DNA from: Cornus controversa
Taxonomy: Eukaryota > Streptophyta > Magnoliopsida > Cornales > Cornaceae
Assembly: GCA_026545225.1 (NCBI GenBank)
Contig: CM048848.1
Location: 22,608,806-22,672,805 of the forward strand
Direction: 5' to 3'
DNA length: 64,000 bases
The translations under genes were made by a program, and so were the position numbers. Shown in pieces: positions 1 through 9,858 of this stretch (position 1 is the first letter of the stretch; the number at the start of each line of letters is the position of its first letter). The notes below the pieces were generated by a model. That model was not told the origin of the DNA, did no database searches, and saw nothing but the letters and a program-made list of their open reading frames with translations.

Positions 1-281
1 GTCACTCTTATTGTCCCTTCGGGGTCCCTTAATGTACTTTGGTGTCACTCTTACTGTCCCTTCGGGGTTCCTTAGTGCACTTCGGTGTCACTCTTTCGTC
101 CCTTCGGGGTCCCTTAGTGCACTTCGGTGTCACTCTTATTGTCCCTTCGGGGTCCCTTAGTGCACTTCGGTGTCACTCTTTCGTCTCTTCAAGGTCCCTT
201 AGTACACTTCGGTGTCACTCTTATTGTCCCTTCGGGGTCCCTTAGTGCACTTTGGTGTCACTCTTTCGTCCCTTCGGGGTT
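1..281. repeat. Tandem array, alternating 42/43 bp units
   Basis: Unit starts (gtcactc) fall at 1, 44, 87, 129, 172, 214 and 257, so the spacing alternates around 43 and 42 bp. Most units contain cccttcgggg followed by cttagtgcacttcggt. Two flavours alternate from unit 3 on: a cttattgtccc type (43 bp) and a ctttcgtccc type (42 bp), giving an 85 bp higher-order period. The array continues off the left edge. It sits inside the Ty3-type element G, downstream of its gag on the minus strand. Confidence 0.9.
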
Positions 282-385
282 AGGCCAAGTCACCACGATG
301 CAGCAGACATCCGTCAATATCTTGGTGGCAGGTCAGGTCACCCAACTCTTCTCTTGCAAGCTTCAATTTTTTTTTTTGTAAAGAT

Positions 386-660
386 AGTTTATACTCATAT
401 CAAGGAGTGATTATTTTTTTTTCATGCAGACAGTTTATACTCATGTCATGAGTGTTTTTTTTTTTTTGGTAGATAGTTTATACTCGTATCAATGAGTGTT
501 TTTTTTTTATAGACAGTTTATACTCATGTCAAGGAGTGTCATCTTTTTTTTTTTGGTAAACAGTTTATACTCGTGTCAAGAAGTGTCATATTTTTTTTTT
601 GGTAAACAGTTTATACTCGTGTCAAAGAGTGTCATCGACAGTTTAGGCTCGTATCGGAGA
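386..660. repeat. Degenerate tandem repeat, 32-47 bp units with T tracts
   Basis: The core agtttatactc(g/a)tgtcaaggagtg recurs at 386, 432, 475, 515, 562, 608 and 640. It is followed by T runs of variable length, which account for the unequal spacing. On the coding (minus) strand of the surrounding element these are A-rich tracts. The function is unknown. It is a second, sequence-unrelated array next to the 42/43 bp array. Confidence 0.85.
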
Positions 661-1063
661 GCACTTTTAGCTTTAATTAGTCTTTAGCTTTGCAAAACTC
701 AGGAGACAATCCAAGCTTGTGTTGAAAGGTGTGAATCAGCTCGGCGTTAATTTGAAAATTTTCTTCTTGTTTTATTTCTTCATTATACTCTTCTCGTACT
801 TGAGAAGAAACATCGTCTTCGAACTCGTCTCCTCACCTAGAAGGAAGAGGTATTTCATTCGTCGTGGTCCATGCAGGAGGATTGAACCTCACCCAGTATG
901 CTTTTATTCCGCTACGAGATTCGATCCAGACAGCATCTTCGGGCTTTGAACCCCACACTATTCCTTTTTCTAGTCTTTTAATTTTTTGACCCTCTCGTTC
1001 CATCTGGGATTGTAAACAATTTTGTTCTTGTTCCTCGCTTTCTTCTTCGAGACCTTCGTTTCG
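661..1063 (-). other. Internal region of element G after gag, no recognisable domain
   Basis: This stretch lies between the gag fragment and the tandem arrays. Short open frames exist but none resembles protease or reverse transcriptase. It is probably the spacer downstream of gag in element G; pol would lie off the left edge, if it is present at all. Confidence 0.4.
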
Positions 1064-3033
1064 CTAATTGTTAGAGACAGTTTGAGAAAGTGACTGTTGA
1101 GACATCACTCGTGTGTTTTTAGGCCATGATTCTTGCGAGATCTTTTTATAATCATTCCTTTCTTGAGCATTCTTCTTTGGCCTCCAAGCAAGCACAGTAT
1201 TTTGAACTCTCCTACTTGAAGTTGTTTGAGTGAAATTTGACAGATTATTCCGATACCGCATCTTCAACACAAATCCTCGAGATTTGTCATTTTGGTTATG
1301 CTTTTGTTTTTCTTGTTTCCTTCTTGGGACTTCTTTCTTATTTCTGGATTTGATAAAATGTGTAGGCCTTTTTAAAAGACAGCCATGAATCTTACCCCCA
1401 TGCCAAGGATATTTCATGTAAGAGAGCTGAGAATGAGTCTTGTATGGAAGATTTGTCCCCTGTCTGTTTTGTCTTCTATCAAGGTTTTCTTGACATAATG
1501 TCTTATTTAATCGAGAATTATCAGATGAAGTCACGGAAGGAACACGATGTGTTTTTTGATATAGGTCGTTAGAGACGATACTTGTAACATAAGATGTATT
1601 TATTTCATCGTCCGAGTTATGAAGTATTTCGTCTTCCTCTTCCTCTTCAGACTCAACCTCTTCATCTTTAAGACAGTTGTCAGACAGATTGGGAAAGGCA
1701 AAAGCCTTTGCACCACGACTTGTTATGCTGAGTTCCATATCATAGGCACGAGTAACCAAAACTTCAAATGTACGAGGCTTGATTCCTTGTAGAATGTAAA
1801 GAAGCTCCCAGTGCATGCCTTGCATACACATTTCGACTGCTGATACTTCAGAAAGACGGTCTTTGCAATCAAGACTTAGAGCTCGCCAACGGTTGATATA
1901 GTCGACCACAAGCTCGTCCTTAATTTGTTTCGTGCTAGTGAGTTCTAGCATGCTTACTATTCTACGAGTACTATAGAAGCGGTTAAGAAACTCTCACTCC
2001 ATCTGCTCCCAACAGTCAATACTTCTAGCTTTGAGGTCCGTGTACTAATCAAATGCATTCCCTTTGAGGGAACGAACAAATTGCTTGACCAAGAGATCCT
2101 CTTCGGTGCTAGCGTTATTGCAGGTCTCCACAAAGTGTGCAACATGTTGTTTGGGATTGCTCTTCCATCAAATTGTTGGAACTTTGGCGGTTGATATCCC
2201 ACTGGCGTCTTTAAGCTGTCAATTCTTTCGGTGTAGGGTTTTGAGTACACAAGAGTGCTTTGAGGGGCGCCGCCATACTGTGCTCAGATTGTGTTTGTTA
2301 TTATATCTTGCAACTGTTGGACAGATAACAAAGCGACTGGCGAAGTAGGGTTAGTTTCTTCAGCCATATGTCTTGACGCAGATGTGTGATGACGCTATTT
2401 TGATTGGACACCTTGAAGAGAGGAATTTGAAGTATTCGCAGGCAAATGTGTTGACTTGTCAGGATTTTGGATTTCAAGCTTCTTCATTAGCGCGGCGATC
2501 TGCAAGTCCTTCTCTTCGACAGTCTTTGTGAGATTTTCGATTACGTGCACCATGACTGCCAGTTAGTCTTCTACCGAGGTTGTTCCAGTCATCATAGTTG
2601 CGACAACATTCGAATAGGAAAGACCTTGAGGGCCAACATTCTTTGAAGGGACCGATTGTTCTGAAATCTCGAGTAACGACTCTGAAAGCGAACCGACACT
2701 AGAGTTGGTGTCAGAGACGGAGTGGGGTGAATGTGGTGGCACTGACTTTTCTGAAACTACGCCAGAGTTCTTTGCCCCCTGAGGACTAATGGTGTTAACA
2801 TGTTTAGTTTTCACATCCATTGGTTTAGCAGGATTCACCAAATCTTGCTGATTCTTGAGCGAAACAATTGTTTTGGTCTTGCTACGCGTCATTGGACCTA
2901 CTGAGGTGCTGCTAGCACTTGACAGGTTTCTGGTACTTTTGCCACTACTTGCGGCAGTTTTGATGTTGGTCACTGTAGCAATGGTGTCTTTTGTAGTTTT
3001 CTTGTTTGTAGCCGGAACCTTGGAAGGAGCCAT
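1064..3033 (-). pseudogene. gag: Ty3-type gag, broken (element G)
   Basis: This would encode the capsid polyprotein of a Ty3-type retrotransposon. The frame starts with MAPSKVPATNKK at 3033. It has a serine/threonine-rich N-terminus (3033-2563), then the family signature YSKPYTERID..GYQPPKFQQFDG near 2235-2150, then the capsid core with DYINRWRALSLDCKDRLSEV at about 1903 and the acidic stretch EEEEED downstream. It is broken by several lesions: a stop directly after SVED at 2563, further stops between 2560 and 2250, a frameshift just after QQFDG, and a stop before the 1951 frame. The core motifs are familiar from many plant Ty3 gag proteins. No zinc knuckle is visible before the frame ends. 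It cannot make a full-length protein. Confidence 0.85.
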
Positions 3034-3108
3034 AGATTATGACGAACGGAGTTTGGGAGATATGATGTAGGAGACGAAGCTGAGAGGCAGAGATTGTCCC
3101 ACTGGGCG

Positions 3109-3774
3109 TGCTAGAAATTTGTACACACAAATTTCGTGTCCGAAATTCTAGGAACGAAAATTAGTGACAAATAAACAATTTTTATTGATTCAAGAATAAA
3201 AGGGGTACAATCCTCTATAAATCTTTATAAAAGAAAGATAATTTCTCTGATTCGATTTCCTTGGTGATCCGGCTTCAAGGGCTGCAAGAGCTTGATCTTG
3301 AATTTGATTGAAACTTTGGTGAAGAACGGCACGTGGATGATGTGCTTGTTGTTCTTCTCCTTTAGGGTTTATGTGCTTTGGAGCTTTGGATTTTGAGTGA
3401 AGACTTCTGCAGAGTTTCAGCTTTTTTTTTCTGAGAATCTTTTGGTCATCCTTCTCCCACCTCTGGACCTTTATTTATAGGCTCACCGGAGGGGTAGATT
3501 TGTAACTTTCTTTTCCTTTAATAATTATCCTATAATTATCTTTTATGATAATTTTGATAATTATCCAATATATATATATATAATTATCCATTAGACCCAT
3601 TTTCAAGTGGGCTTTGACTTCTTAGACAATTTAGACCAACCCATAACTCATTTATTTGTGGTGGGTCTAGGCTTCAAATTATCTGACTCATTGGGCCACA
3701 TTTCAAAGTGGGCTAAACTGAAAATAAACTCAAATTGTATTTTGGGTTCATCATGTAATTTTTTAATGTCTACA
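3109..3774 (-). repeat. 5' LTR of element G
   Basis: Read on the minus strand it begins TGTAGACATT at 3774 and ends ATTTCTAGCA near 3109, followed by CGCCCAGTGGGAC, a likely primer-binding site. It contains a TATA box (TATAAATAA) and, further on, an AATAAA-containing stretch consistent with a U3-R-U5 layout. The boundaries are inferred from the TG/CA ends and the junction with NLR sequence; the second LTR is not in the window. Confidence 0.65.
3471..3479 (-). promoter_or_regulatory. TATA box in the LTR of G
   Basis: On the minus strand this reads TATAAATAA within gagcctataaataaagg, about 300 bp into the LTR and about 440 bp before the gag start, as expected for an LTR promoter. Confidence 0.6.
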
Positions 3775-3916
3775 ATCAGTATTTCACTGGACCACACCAT
3801 GTAGGAGGACAAGCTGCTGCAATATTGCACTTGAATCATTTCCAGTGTAGATATATCTCCTAAACCACTAGGGATCTCCTTGAGTTGTTGATAGCGATCC
3901 AACACCAACCGCTAAA
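3775..3916 (-). pseudogene. C-terminal LRR fragment of the R1-like NLR (separated from the main body)
   Basis: Translation on the minus strand contains RYQQLKEIPSGLGDISTLEM followed by IQVQYCSSLSS and a short tail ending SEIL. This is the typical last LRR and C-terminus of R1-like CC-NB-LRR resistance proteins. The rest of the same gene lies at 33378-37596. Joining the flanks across X, minus one copy of its duplication, continues the LRR (HFPNL..RLVLDR), but two bases appear to be missing at the junction, so the frame shifts. Element G truncates the fragment at its C-terminal end. Confidence 0.85.
3912..3916. repeat. Target-site duplication of X, left copy (ctaaa)
   Basis: The sequence ctaaa directly precedes tgtaatatcccg, and the same five bases follow X at 33373-33377. 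This fixes both borders of the X insertion in the NLR. Confidence 0.85.
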
Positions 3917-4588
3917 TGTAATATCCCGAAAATTTGGACGGCAATTATTTTAAAATTTTGAATTGCTTTATATTATTTTTTTGATTCATGTGAAATGCAT
4001 TGCCTCTATTTTTATCATTTTATGTGAGTTATTTTTTCTTCATAGGCATTTTATCATTTCATGTGAATTGATAAGTTTGATTTTGTTTATCATTTTATGT
4101 GAATTGTTTTTGTCTTTATAGCTTCCAATTATTTCATGTGAAATTCTCTGCTTTTATTTTTTATCATTTTATGTGAATTGTTTATTGATCATGTATTGTC
4201 TGATTTAAATTTTTAAATGCTTTGGATTGGGCTAGGGAGGAATCTGGGCTGGAATGGTTGGACTAAGAGTATACTTAAGTTGATGAGCCAGAGTTATGGT
4301 TATATTATCATAATTCTTTTATTTATTTATTACTTTTTTTAGTTTATTTAGTTTTTAGAAAAACAATAATAGAATTAAAATAATTAGGACAAAAGAAAAT
4401 AAGAGACTAGGGTTTCTGCCATTTACTTTATGCACAGAAACCAAGAGAGTAAACGAAGAAAGAAGAGAGTACGTGAAGGAGCGACCGGGGGAATGAGTCT
4501 TGAATCGTTAAAGAGACAAGTTCGAACTCTTCTCTTCCCCTTTGAATCTAGCTATATACATATATATTATTTGTATATACATATTGCT

Positions 4589-4589
4589 G

Positions 4590-4621
<32 letters not shown>
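4589..4621. repeat. (TA)n microsatellite in X
   Basis: A run of about 15 ta/at dinucleotides after 'gctggaata'. The corresponding site in Y (about 43079-43100) has a much shorter AT run. Confidence 0.9.
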
Positions 4622-4625
<4 letters not shown>

Positions 4626-4781
4626 TGTATAGACATGTTGCTAGAAATTTGTATTCATTTAATTATGAAATTAAATGATTTTGCATGCTAAGAATAATTC
4701 TGTGAATTAAACATGAAGATTTTGGAATTTTGGTACTGTTTTAGGATATTTTTGCATATGTATATATGACTGTATTGGCGG

Positions 4782-4785
<4 letters not shown>

Positions 4786-4831
<46 letters not shown>
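4786..4831. repeat. (TA)n microsatellite in X
   Basis: A run of more than 20 ta dinucleotides after 'ggcgggtg'. Y has only a short (ta)n at the homologous place (43262-43279), so the tract has expanded in X or contracted in Y. Confidence 0.9.
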
Positions 4832-5207
4832 CCGAACATGAAATTTGGGTCTATTATGTTTATCATTTTTGAGAGTTTTTGTTCCGGTCAATAGGTGGAT
4901 CTTGCTTCCTAGAACAATCCTTAAAAATTTGGTTGTGAACTGTTGGGTAGATTGACGGGAATCTGACTTTGAAATTTTAGATTTTCGAAACTTGAAATTG
5001 GGCGTTTTTGATTTAGGCCACGAGAGGGCATGAATTTGGTACCAATGCATAGCTTAGATCGAGACGAGTTCAATGGTATATTCATAAGTGCGATTTGATG
5101 CCCGAAAGTGACCGAAAAATGGACAGAAAGTTCATCCATCATAGTTGAACGTGGATGCTTCAGGTGAGGGAAGGAAAAAAGAAAAAAAAAAAGAAAGAAA
5201 AAGGCTG

Positions 5208-5335
5208 CCCCATTCACACCACCGGCGCGTGGGGGCACGTGCTGCCGGAGCTCGCACCGGTCGGCTCCAAGGATGGCGGCAACGGCCCCCACTCGGGGCT
5301 CACCTCTGGGCCCACTTTGGGCCTAGTCCACGGTA
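5208..5335. other. GC-rich island inside LTR X
   Basis: A GC-rich block of roughly 125 bp containing ggggcacgtgctgccgg and gggctcacctctgggcccac lies in an otherwise very AT-rich LTR. The equivalent block in Y is at about 43666-43785. It follows a purine run (gaaaaaaagaaaaaaaaaaag) in both copies. It could be the promoter/leader part of the LTR; no open reading frame is shared by the two copies. Confidence 0.5.
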
Positions 5336-6385
5336 TTTTTAAAATTGTTTTTTTGTTTAGAAAAATAAGAAAAATACTTTTAAAATTGTTTTTAAATACC
5401 AAAAAATTCGAAAAACATTTGGGTAATCTTTTAGGGACAGAATACATTTAGGTTTTAAATTTCAAGTGAAAATGAGCTTCTCTCATCGTTAAATTGATTT
5501 TTAAAGTGTCTAAAAATTGAGTTTTCACCTTCTTTAATTTTAGAAAATACTTAAAAAGTTCTAAAAATTCTCAAATTTTTACTGTAACTTTTTGAAGATT
5601 AAATTCCTTTGGGTGGAAATTTTCATGTTGAAATAATCTCCTCTTGTAGTTCAATTGATTTTTAAAGTGTTCAAAAGTTGGGTTTTTCATCTTCTTTTAT
5701 TTTAGAAAATACTTTTATAATTTCAAAAATTCTCAAATTTTTACTACAACTTCCTGGATGTTAAATGAACTTGGATTTAAATTTTCATCTTAAAATGAGC
5801 TTCTCTTGGGGTTTAATTAATTTTTTTAAAGTGTTTAAAAGTTGGGTTTTCACCTTATTTTATTTTTAGAAAATATTTTAAAATTCCAAAAAATTCTAAA
5901 AAAAATTCAGGTAACTTTATAGGATTAAAATGCACCTGAGTTTTAAATTTTGAGTGAAAAGGAGTTTCCCTTGAGGTTATATCGGTTGTATAAGTATGCC
6001 TCTGACTATGCTTTATTTGTCTCTTATTAGAAAATATTTCTTTTAAAATTTTGAGAATATTAGAAAATTTTCAGAATGTTTAAACACGATTTTAGGAATA
6101 GAATATGCCTGAGAAATTAAATTCGAGTTAGGTTTTGACTCCCTTGAAGGTTTAGGTAAATGGAAGGTTTGATTGAGTGTTTGCTTCTAAAGTGGATATT
6201 TGTGTTATTTGATTTACTTGAATGTATTTTCCTTTGAAGATAAATGCCCATGAAATACTTTATTATCGTTTACTTGTGAACAAGTTGTCTTAAGATGATG
6301 ATTTCATACCGGATAATTTAAATCACTTTATATGTGCAAATTAAAAATTAAGATGCACCTTGTTTTTATTTTATACAATATATTT

Positions 6386-6638
6386 GGCATGTCAAGATCT
6401 CCCATACCTAATAAGGTATCTATATATTATATTTTGCATGTCAGGATTACCAAGCGTGTCAGGATCGCCCATACCTAATAAGGTATCTATACATTATATT
6501 TGACATGTCAGGATTGCCAGGCGTGTCGCTCATACCTAATAAGGTATCTATATAATATATTTGGCATGTCAGGATTTTCAGGCATGTTAGGATTGCCAAT
6601 ACCTAATAAGGTATTTATACATTATATTTGGTATGTCA
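6386..6638. repeat. Degenerate tandem array in X, hairpin-containing units
   Basis: About five units beginning (g/t)(g/a)catgtc, each containing atacctaataaggtat(c). Starts are at about 6386, 6435, 6502, 6563 and 6630, with uneven spacing. The unit core atacct-aata-aggtat is a perfect 6 bp inverted repeat. The homologous array in Y is regular (68 bp). Element A is inserted in the last unit. Confidence 0.85.
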
Positions 6639-6643
6639 GGATT
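6639..6643. repeat. Target-site duplication of A, left copy (ggatt)
   Basis: ggatt at 6639-6643 and 32494-32498 flank A. Removing A and one copy restores gtcaggattgcctagattt, which matches the empty site in Y near 45178-45194. Confidence 0.9.
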
Positions 6644-7603
6644 TGATGTGGCTAAACTTGAATTATATTGTAAGCTTATTTTTGCCCCTTTATCAAAATA
6701 TAATTTAACCACTTGCAAGAGCACGAATCTTTGTAGATACGGTTCTATATAGAGGGTATCGATCCCACGAGGACTAGTCGTAAATTGTCTTAAAGAAAGA
6801 TTAATTCTACTTTAATTCTAAAAACAAGGTTTTGATTTTTGTTTATAAAACTATTGCATGAATGTAAAAATAATAAATTTAAAGAGTTAAAAGTTGGGAG
6901 AGAGAGTTAGGGGTGGTTTCCACCACTAGCCATTCACATGTTCATAAGTGTAGCAAGCTTGGGATTCATAAATTAAATGTCTAACAGTGTCATTAGGCTT
7001 GTGACCTCAATGACATATCAAAGGATTAATGTGTGTGCAAACCTATCATAATCCATCTTCAACAAGCATAGTTCTTCAACCTAACTAATTACCCTACTCT
7101 CTAAGTGAACCTAAATGCATCCAAACTACCTTATCTTGGCATGGTTTATACAAGCAAACACAACACATTCATTTAAACACCATTACCTAGCCATCATTTG
7201 CCCTTCTTGTGGAAGAAGCAAATGTTGTGCATTCACAAGATAGATTCTACTCTAAGACAAGAATAAAACCAACATCAAATGAATATATATAAGAGATGTA
7301 TAAGTGTACATCGTCACTAGACTAAATAATCAACATTTAAATACAAATTCCAAAATGCTATAAAAATGAACAAGTTTACATGGCTAGGGGTATCAACCAC
7401 ACCCTAGTAGAGAAGTTAGTTGGTCATGGCAGCCTTGCACTCTTCCATTGATGGAGAAAATGAAGCTTCAAGGTCTGGTTCAACTCCTTCTTCTCCTCTC
7501 CCGAATGTCTCTCCATGTGTATGTCTGATCTGTATGAGATATATGAGAGAATGACCTCTTTGTGTGCTTTATGGCCTCCTTTTCAACCTTGGGGCCCACC
7601 ATA

Positions 7604-7640
7604 AATATATATATCAATATATATATCAACTATATCAAGA
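7604..7640 (-). promoter_or_regulatory. TATA-rich core promoter region of the A LTR
   Basis: On the minus strand this is a run of tatatata, about 110-150 bp downstream of the palindrome array. The same arrangement is present in B, D, S2 and S3. The exact start site cannot be read. Confidence 0.45.
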
Positions 7641-7751
7641 ATGTCTCCAAATGTCTTGTTCAAGTCAGACAATCCCTCTAAGTCGTGCAAAAAGGGGGAT
7701 TTTGTTGCAAGTAGGAAGAGCAGGTGAGCAAGTGGGCAAGTGGGTCTGCAG

Positions 7752-7868
7752 AATCTCGATTAATCGAAATTGGAATCTCGATTGATCGAGATTTCGATCA
7801 ATCAAAATCAAGTCTCGATCAATCGAGATCTTGATTGATCGAGATCAACATCTCGATTGATCGAGATG
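7752..7868. repeat. Palindrome array in the A left LTR (GAGAT type)
   Basis: About six near-copies of the inverted repeat atctcgat-tg/ca-atcgagat (8 bp arms, 2 bp centre), packed with short linkers. The arms are mostly the GAGAT version, with point variants such as tcaaaat. Confidence 0.9.
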
Positions 7869-8052
7869 CCTTAGCTTTAATTATGAATTTTGCTCTTCAA
7901 CTGCAAATGGCCTCAAACCTTGCTCATTTTACTACAAAACCTGCAATACATCAAAAATACAAAAATACCATAAACGTATCTCGGTAAACGTAAAAATGGG
8001 ACTAACATATGCAATAAAGAGGGTTCAAATGCATAGTATTGAGCACTTATCA

Positions 8053-8090
8053 CACCCCCAAACTTACACATTGCTAGTCCCTTAGCAATG
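8053..8090 (-). promoter_or_regulatory. Polypurine tract and adjacent hairpin of A
   Basis: On the minus strand the order is CATTGCTA-loop-TAGCAATG (8090-8069, a perfect 8 bp stem), then GTAAGTTTGGGGGTG directly against the LTR start TGATAAG. The G-rich run against U3 is the expected plus-strand primer. The hairpin is conserved in B and D. Confidence 0.75.
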
Positions 8091-8725
8091 CATTATTGTA
8101 AAAATGAATTTAACTATCTTATACAAAAATTGAATCATACTCAGTCATCAACTAGATAAAAGATGATTATCCGTTCATGTCACACTTGGCAAATGCAACG
8201 AGTATTACAGAACTATGCGACCATTAGCAAAAATGGACTTTCACAAACCACAAACAGACGATAGTCCCCACATAATGGCCAGTCCGAACAAACATACCAA
8301 TTCCAACCCCAAAATCCTCTTTGAAAAGTGAACATGCATTCTAACGCACGGCTTTGTCATATTTGGAGAAAAATAAGAACAAATCTGTTTTTAAAAGAAA
8401 AACTCATTGAAGAAGACTCGACGATGTTGTTCATTACCGCAAAACATACATGAATGCTCATGTGCGGATGACCGTGCAATGCTAAGCTCTTTTTGCTTTC
8501 TTGTAAGCCCATGTAGCGGCGTTGGGCCAATGACTCCCAAACCAATTGGTTTTAGGGCATTAGGTGAAGAAACACCCCTCGGACTTAATAACTGAGCTTA
8601 CAAGGCGATGAGCCTAAACAAGCCACCCGCTTATTATTGCTCAACCTTGCACACTTATACGCGAATACTCCATGCTTAATGAGGCATAGAGATCCGGTTT
8701 ATTGCGTGAGAAGGCTTATTGCATT

Positions 8726-8757
<32 letters not shown>

Positions 8758-9858
8758 TTTACAACAACCGGAAGAACTCATTCTTTAAGTTGTTCAGATA
8801 AAAACAGAAATTTACAAAATTCTCCATCAGACTTATACCCCACCATTTAAAATGCATGTGTGCGAATTTGTGCGGTTAAGGACAAATTCAGGGCAAGAAC
8901 CGTACGTATTCATATTTGGACAAAAATGTAGACCATTCTAACCTATTACATAGTTTGCAGAAGTGCGAGTATTTACAATGTTAAAGTTCTTAATTACCTG
9001 CTGCATTTACCTCGGACATTTATTCGAATGATCTTCCTTTGAAAAGCAAGATATCATAGCAAGCATGCAAAAATTTCAAGAAAAAGAAAGAAAGAAAAAA
9101 CTGCTCTACAATGACCATCACTACAAAGACTGAACATTGCATGCATATGCAAGTGGTATAGCATACCGCACCCCCAAACTTAGACACAACATTGTCCTCA
9201 ATGGTTGAACAAGAAGAACAAGGAAAGAAATTATCGGGACTGCAGAACGCGACAAAAATGGCATTACAACACGAGCGGTCATCCTGCAAATGAGAGAAAC
9301 CTGCACGGAACACCAACTGGATACCACGAGCATTAAAAGGAACAAAAAGTATATGAAAAGAACATAATAAAAGAATCATGTACAAATGGGCAATGCCAAG
9401 ATCACTATAAATGTAAGGCTCTGAACTGGTGTTTCCCAATTGACTAAGAGGTCTATGCGATAAGATATTGACTATCTAGGCGCGCTATAGTATAGCATGC
9501 AAAGGGGCTGCCTTTCTTTATTAACGCCATACTGCGTTGAAGCAATCTCAACAGTATTGGGAATTTAAACCAGGCGGTAATAAACGAAAATCATCAACTG
9601 AATCACATATAACAATTAGGCAAGTGGTACTACATACATAGTCAAAGTATAGAGAGCAGAGATATTGGCAGAAAGTAAAAATAAAGACAGTAAATAAAAC
9701 ACATGCTATAAAAGAAAGGATAACTGTATTCTATATATGTGAAAATGAGTTTCAGTACAAAGTGTACATGCAGTTGGAATACTCAAAAATGAACATGGCC
9801 AACATAGCCTATCGAACAGCAAAGAAAGAAAAATAACAGAAAATACAAATAAATACAG
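8091..9858 (-). other. Long 3' untranslated region of A
   Basis: This is about 1.8 kb between ORF3 and the polypurine tract. It contains an AT microsatellite (8731-8757) where B and D carry T tracts, and an internal second PPT-hairpin unit (9169-9203). Open frames here are short and not supported by codon-like conservation. Confidence 0.7.
9169..9203 (-). promoter_or_regulatory. Internal polypurine-tract-like unit with hairpin (A)
   Basis: On the minus strand this is CATTG-AGGA-CAATG followed within about 15 bases by TAAGTTTGGGGGTG, nearly the same G-rich run as the LTR-adjacent PPT. It is conserved at the same place in B (21969-22003) and D (54668-54702). It may be a central PPT for plus-strand synthesis, or a cis RNA signal. 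Confidence 0.6.

Larger units (their letters stand above)
1..3774 (-). mobile_element. Ty3-type LTR retrotransposon G, partial (5' LTR, leader, broken gag)
   Basis: On the minus strand the order is LTR (3774 to about 3109), leader, gag (3033 to 1064) and a tandem-repeat-rich region running off the window. The element interrupts the last leucine-rich repeat codons of the NLR pseudogene immediately to the right. The other LTR and the other target duplication lie outside the window, so the length and autonomy of G cannot be judged. Confidence 0.75.
6644..8052 (-). repeat. Left (3') LTR of element A
   Basis: On the plus strand it runs from tgatgtggctaaac to gagcacttatca, 1409 bp. Read in the element's sense it starts TGATAAGTGC and ends CCACATCA. 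It contains the palindrome array (7752-7868), an AT-rich TATA region (about 7604-7640), and the conserved stretch gtatcgatcccacgagg near 6748. The match to 18063-19430 plus 32453-32493 is near complete. Confidence 0.95.

Noticed and set aside
5145..5451. Lysine-rich open frames around the GC-rich island of X and Y
   Set aside because: They derive from the purine tract and the island, and the frames do not correspond between X and Y.
7752..7868. Open frames through the palindrome arrays giving repetitive ISIDRD/FDQSKS-like peptides
   Set aside because: They exist on both strands in several frames because the repeat lacks stops; none has a conserved start or length.
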